Assembly (NCBI RefSeq): GCF_000407165.1
Contig: NZ_KE136479.1
Coordinates: 2,119,464 to 2,183,463, forward strand
Source of the DNA: Enterococcus haemoperoxidus ATCC BAA-382
GTDB taxonomy: Bacteria > Bacillota > Bacilli > Lactobacillales > Enterococcaceae
Length of the DNA stretch: 64,000 bases
Direction of reading: 5' to 3'
The notes below the pieces were generated by a model. It made no database searches. It had not been told where the DNA came from and worked only from the letters and a program-made list of their open reading frames with translations. The position numbers were made by a program, and so were the translations under genes. Positions 62,913 through 64,000 of the stretch are shown here, in pieces; position 1 is the first letter of the stretch; every line of letters starts with the position of its first letter.

Positions 62913-64000
62913 ATGATTTGTCAAAATTGTCAACAAAATCCAGCAACGATTCATTTGTACGCAAATGTTAATGGCCAAAGAAAACAATTGGACTATTGCC
63001 AAAGTTGCTATCAAAAATTAAAAGCACAAGCAAATGATAATCAACCAACAATGTCTCAACAAGATCCATTTGGTTTTGGAAGTTTAGATGATTTATACCG
63101 CTCACTGTCTCGTCAAATGCAAGAACAGCAAGGGAATCCTAACGGTCAAATCCCTCCTACTCAATTTGGGGACGGAAATGGCTTTAACGGAGGTCAACCG
63201 CCAAGAGGAGGGGCAGGTCAATCTAACGGGCTATTAGGTGAATATGGCATCAACATTACAGAAGCAGCTAGAAACGGCAACATTGATCCTGTCGTTGGCC
63301 GTGATGAAGAAATCAAACGTGTGATTGAAATCCTAAATCGCCGCACGAAGAATAATCCTGTCTTGATTGGTGAACCTGGTGTCGGTAAAACTGCCGTTGT
63401 TGAAGGTTTAGCACAAAAAATCGTAGATGGCGATGTACCGCAAAAATTATTGGACAAAGAAGTTATTCGTTTAGATGTGGTTTCTTTAGTGCAAGGAACT
63501 GGAATCCGTGGTCAATTTGAAGAACGTATGCAAAAATTGATCGAAGAAATCAAGCAAGCAGAGAATGTCATTTTATTCATCGATGAAGTCCATGAAATCG
63601 TTGGAGCAGGTTCTGCAGGTGATGGTAACATGGATGCAGGGAATATTTTGAAACCTGCACTTGCTCGTGGTGAGTTGCAAATGGTTGGAGCAACAACATT
63701 AAACGAATACCGCATCATCGAAAAAGACGCTGCTTTAGAACGTCGGATGCAACCGGTTCGTGTAGATGAACCGACAGTAGATGAAACAATCGCTATACTT
63801 AAAGGTTTGCAAAAACGCTATGAAGACTATCATCATGTGAAATACACTGATGAAGCGATCAAAGCAGCCGCAATCTTATCGAATCGTTATATCCAAGACC
63901 GCTTCTTGCCTGATAAAGCGATTGATTTGTTAGATGAATCCGGTTCTAAAATGAACTTGACGATCCAAATCGTCGATCCTAAAACAATCGAAAAGAAACT
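62913..64000 (+). CDS. clpE: ATP-dependent protease ATPase ClpE (3' end outside window)
   Basis: An HSP100 unfoldase that feeds the ClpP protease; the gene runs off the window end after ~362 codons of an expected ~740. The N-terminal zinc finger typical of ClpE is present ([10 protein letters not shown] ... YCQSCYQKL, two CxxC), followed by a Gln/Gly-rich linker (~50-105) and the first AAA+ module: [35 protein letters not shown], Walker [17 protein letters not shown], Walker [14 protein letters not shown] and ALERRMQPV. An AAAGGAC lies 13 bases before ATG 62913, farther than usual. Confidence 0.95.
   Translation, partial: MICQNCQQNPATIHLYANVNGQRKQLDYCQSCYQKLKAQANDNQPTMSQQDPFGFGSLDDLYRSLSRQMQEQQGNPNGQIPPTQFGDGNGFNGGQPPRGGAGQSNGLLGEYGINITEAARNGNIDPVVGRDEEIKRVIEILNRRTKNNPVLIGEPGVGKTAVVEGLAQKIVDGDVPQKLLDKEVIRLDVVSLVQGTGIRGQFEERMQKLIEEIKQAENVILFIDEVHEIVGAGSAGDGNMDAGNILKPALARGELQMVGATTLNEYRIIEKDAALERRMQPVRVDEPTVDETIAILKGLQKRYEDYHHVKYTDEAIKAAAILSNRYIQDRFLPDKAIDLLDESGSKMNLTIQIVDPKTIEKK

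Overview
The window looks like a chromosomal stretch of an Enterococcus, probably a non-faecalis species close to the E. faecalis group. The evidence is AT-rich low-GC Gram-positive DNA, strong AGGAGG ribosome binding sites, ptsHI, clpE behind a CtsR-like site, gatCAB-ligA-pcrA, fruRKA, and a LevR-type sigma-54 activator with a matching -24/-12 promoter. From memory, the order clpE / ptsH-ptsI / tig / fruA-fruK-fruR / pcrA-ligA-gatCAB-dgkB-rlmCD resembles the E. faecalis backbone. If so, the ureide and sugar-amine loci between ptsI and fruA are accessory insertions.

Layout. 1-6.2 kb: the end of a glycosidase-like gene, an endonuclease/phosphatase-family membrane protein, small DUF1697 and DUF1801 genes, a zinc-ribbon remnant, and a 1.5-kb gene-poor stretch (3.0-4.5 kb) that holds two tandem copies of a structured, probably untranslated RNA element. 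GNAT, XRE and MerR genes follow. 6.2-18.5 kb, minus strand: housekeeping genes rlmCD plus a 42-residue basic protein, a deoxynucleoside kinase, pnuC, dgkB, gatCAB, ligA and pcrA. 18.6-20.1 kb: a type I-C-like CRISPR array (18 intact repeats plus one degenerate end repeat, 18 spacers) with its leader but no cas genes in the window. 20.2-25.6 kb: a cytoplasmic alpha-amylase and the fruR-fruK-fruA operon. 25.8-28 kb: an odd SDR gene and an unrecognised 443-residue protein.

28-46.7 kb is a complete allantoin locus. allB, the NCS1 permease pucI, two MFS transporters and pucG lie on one side. The PucR regulator is on the plus strand in the middle. allC-allE-allD-allD-fdrA(allF)-allG-allH-allK lie on the other side. 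Together they predict allantoin to allantoate (AllB), ureidoglycine (AllC), then ureidoglycolate and oxalurate (AllE, AllD) or oxalurate directly (PucG-type transaminase). Oxalurate is then split to oxamate plus carbamoyl phosphate (AllFGH), and carbamate kinase recovers ATP. CcpA (cre) sites and a repeated TTTGTG-type motif mark the promoters.

47-57 kb: a carbohydrate-esterase-like hydrolase, trigger factor, and a mannose-family PTS (EIIA, B, C, D) with two SIS-domain deglycase-like proteins and a LevR-like activator. This matches the gfr (fructoselysine/glucoselysine) architecture. Its sigma-54 promoter is embedded in the activator gene's terminator. 57-64 kb: a broken dNTPase gene, a GNAT gene, a secreted DUF1002 protein, a small membrane protein, ptsI-ptsH, a conserved 63-residue protein and the 5' two-thirds or less of clpE, cut by the window end.

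No tRNA, rRNA, insertion sequence or prophage was recognised.
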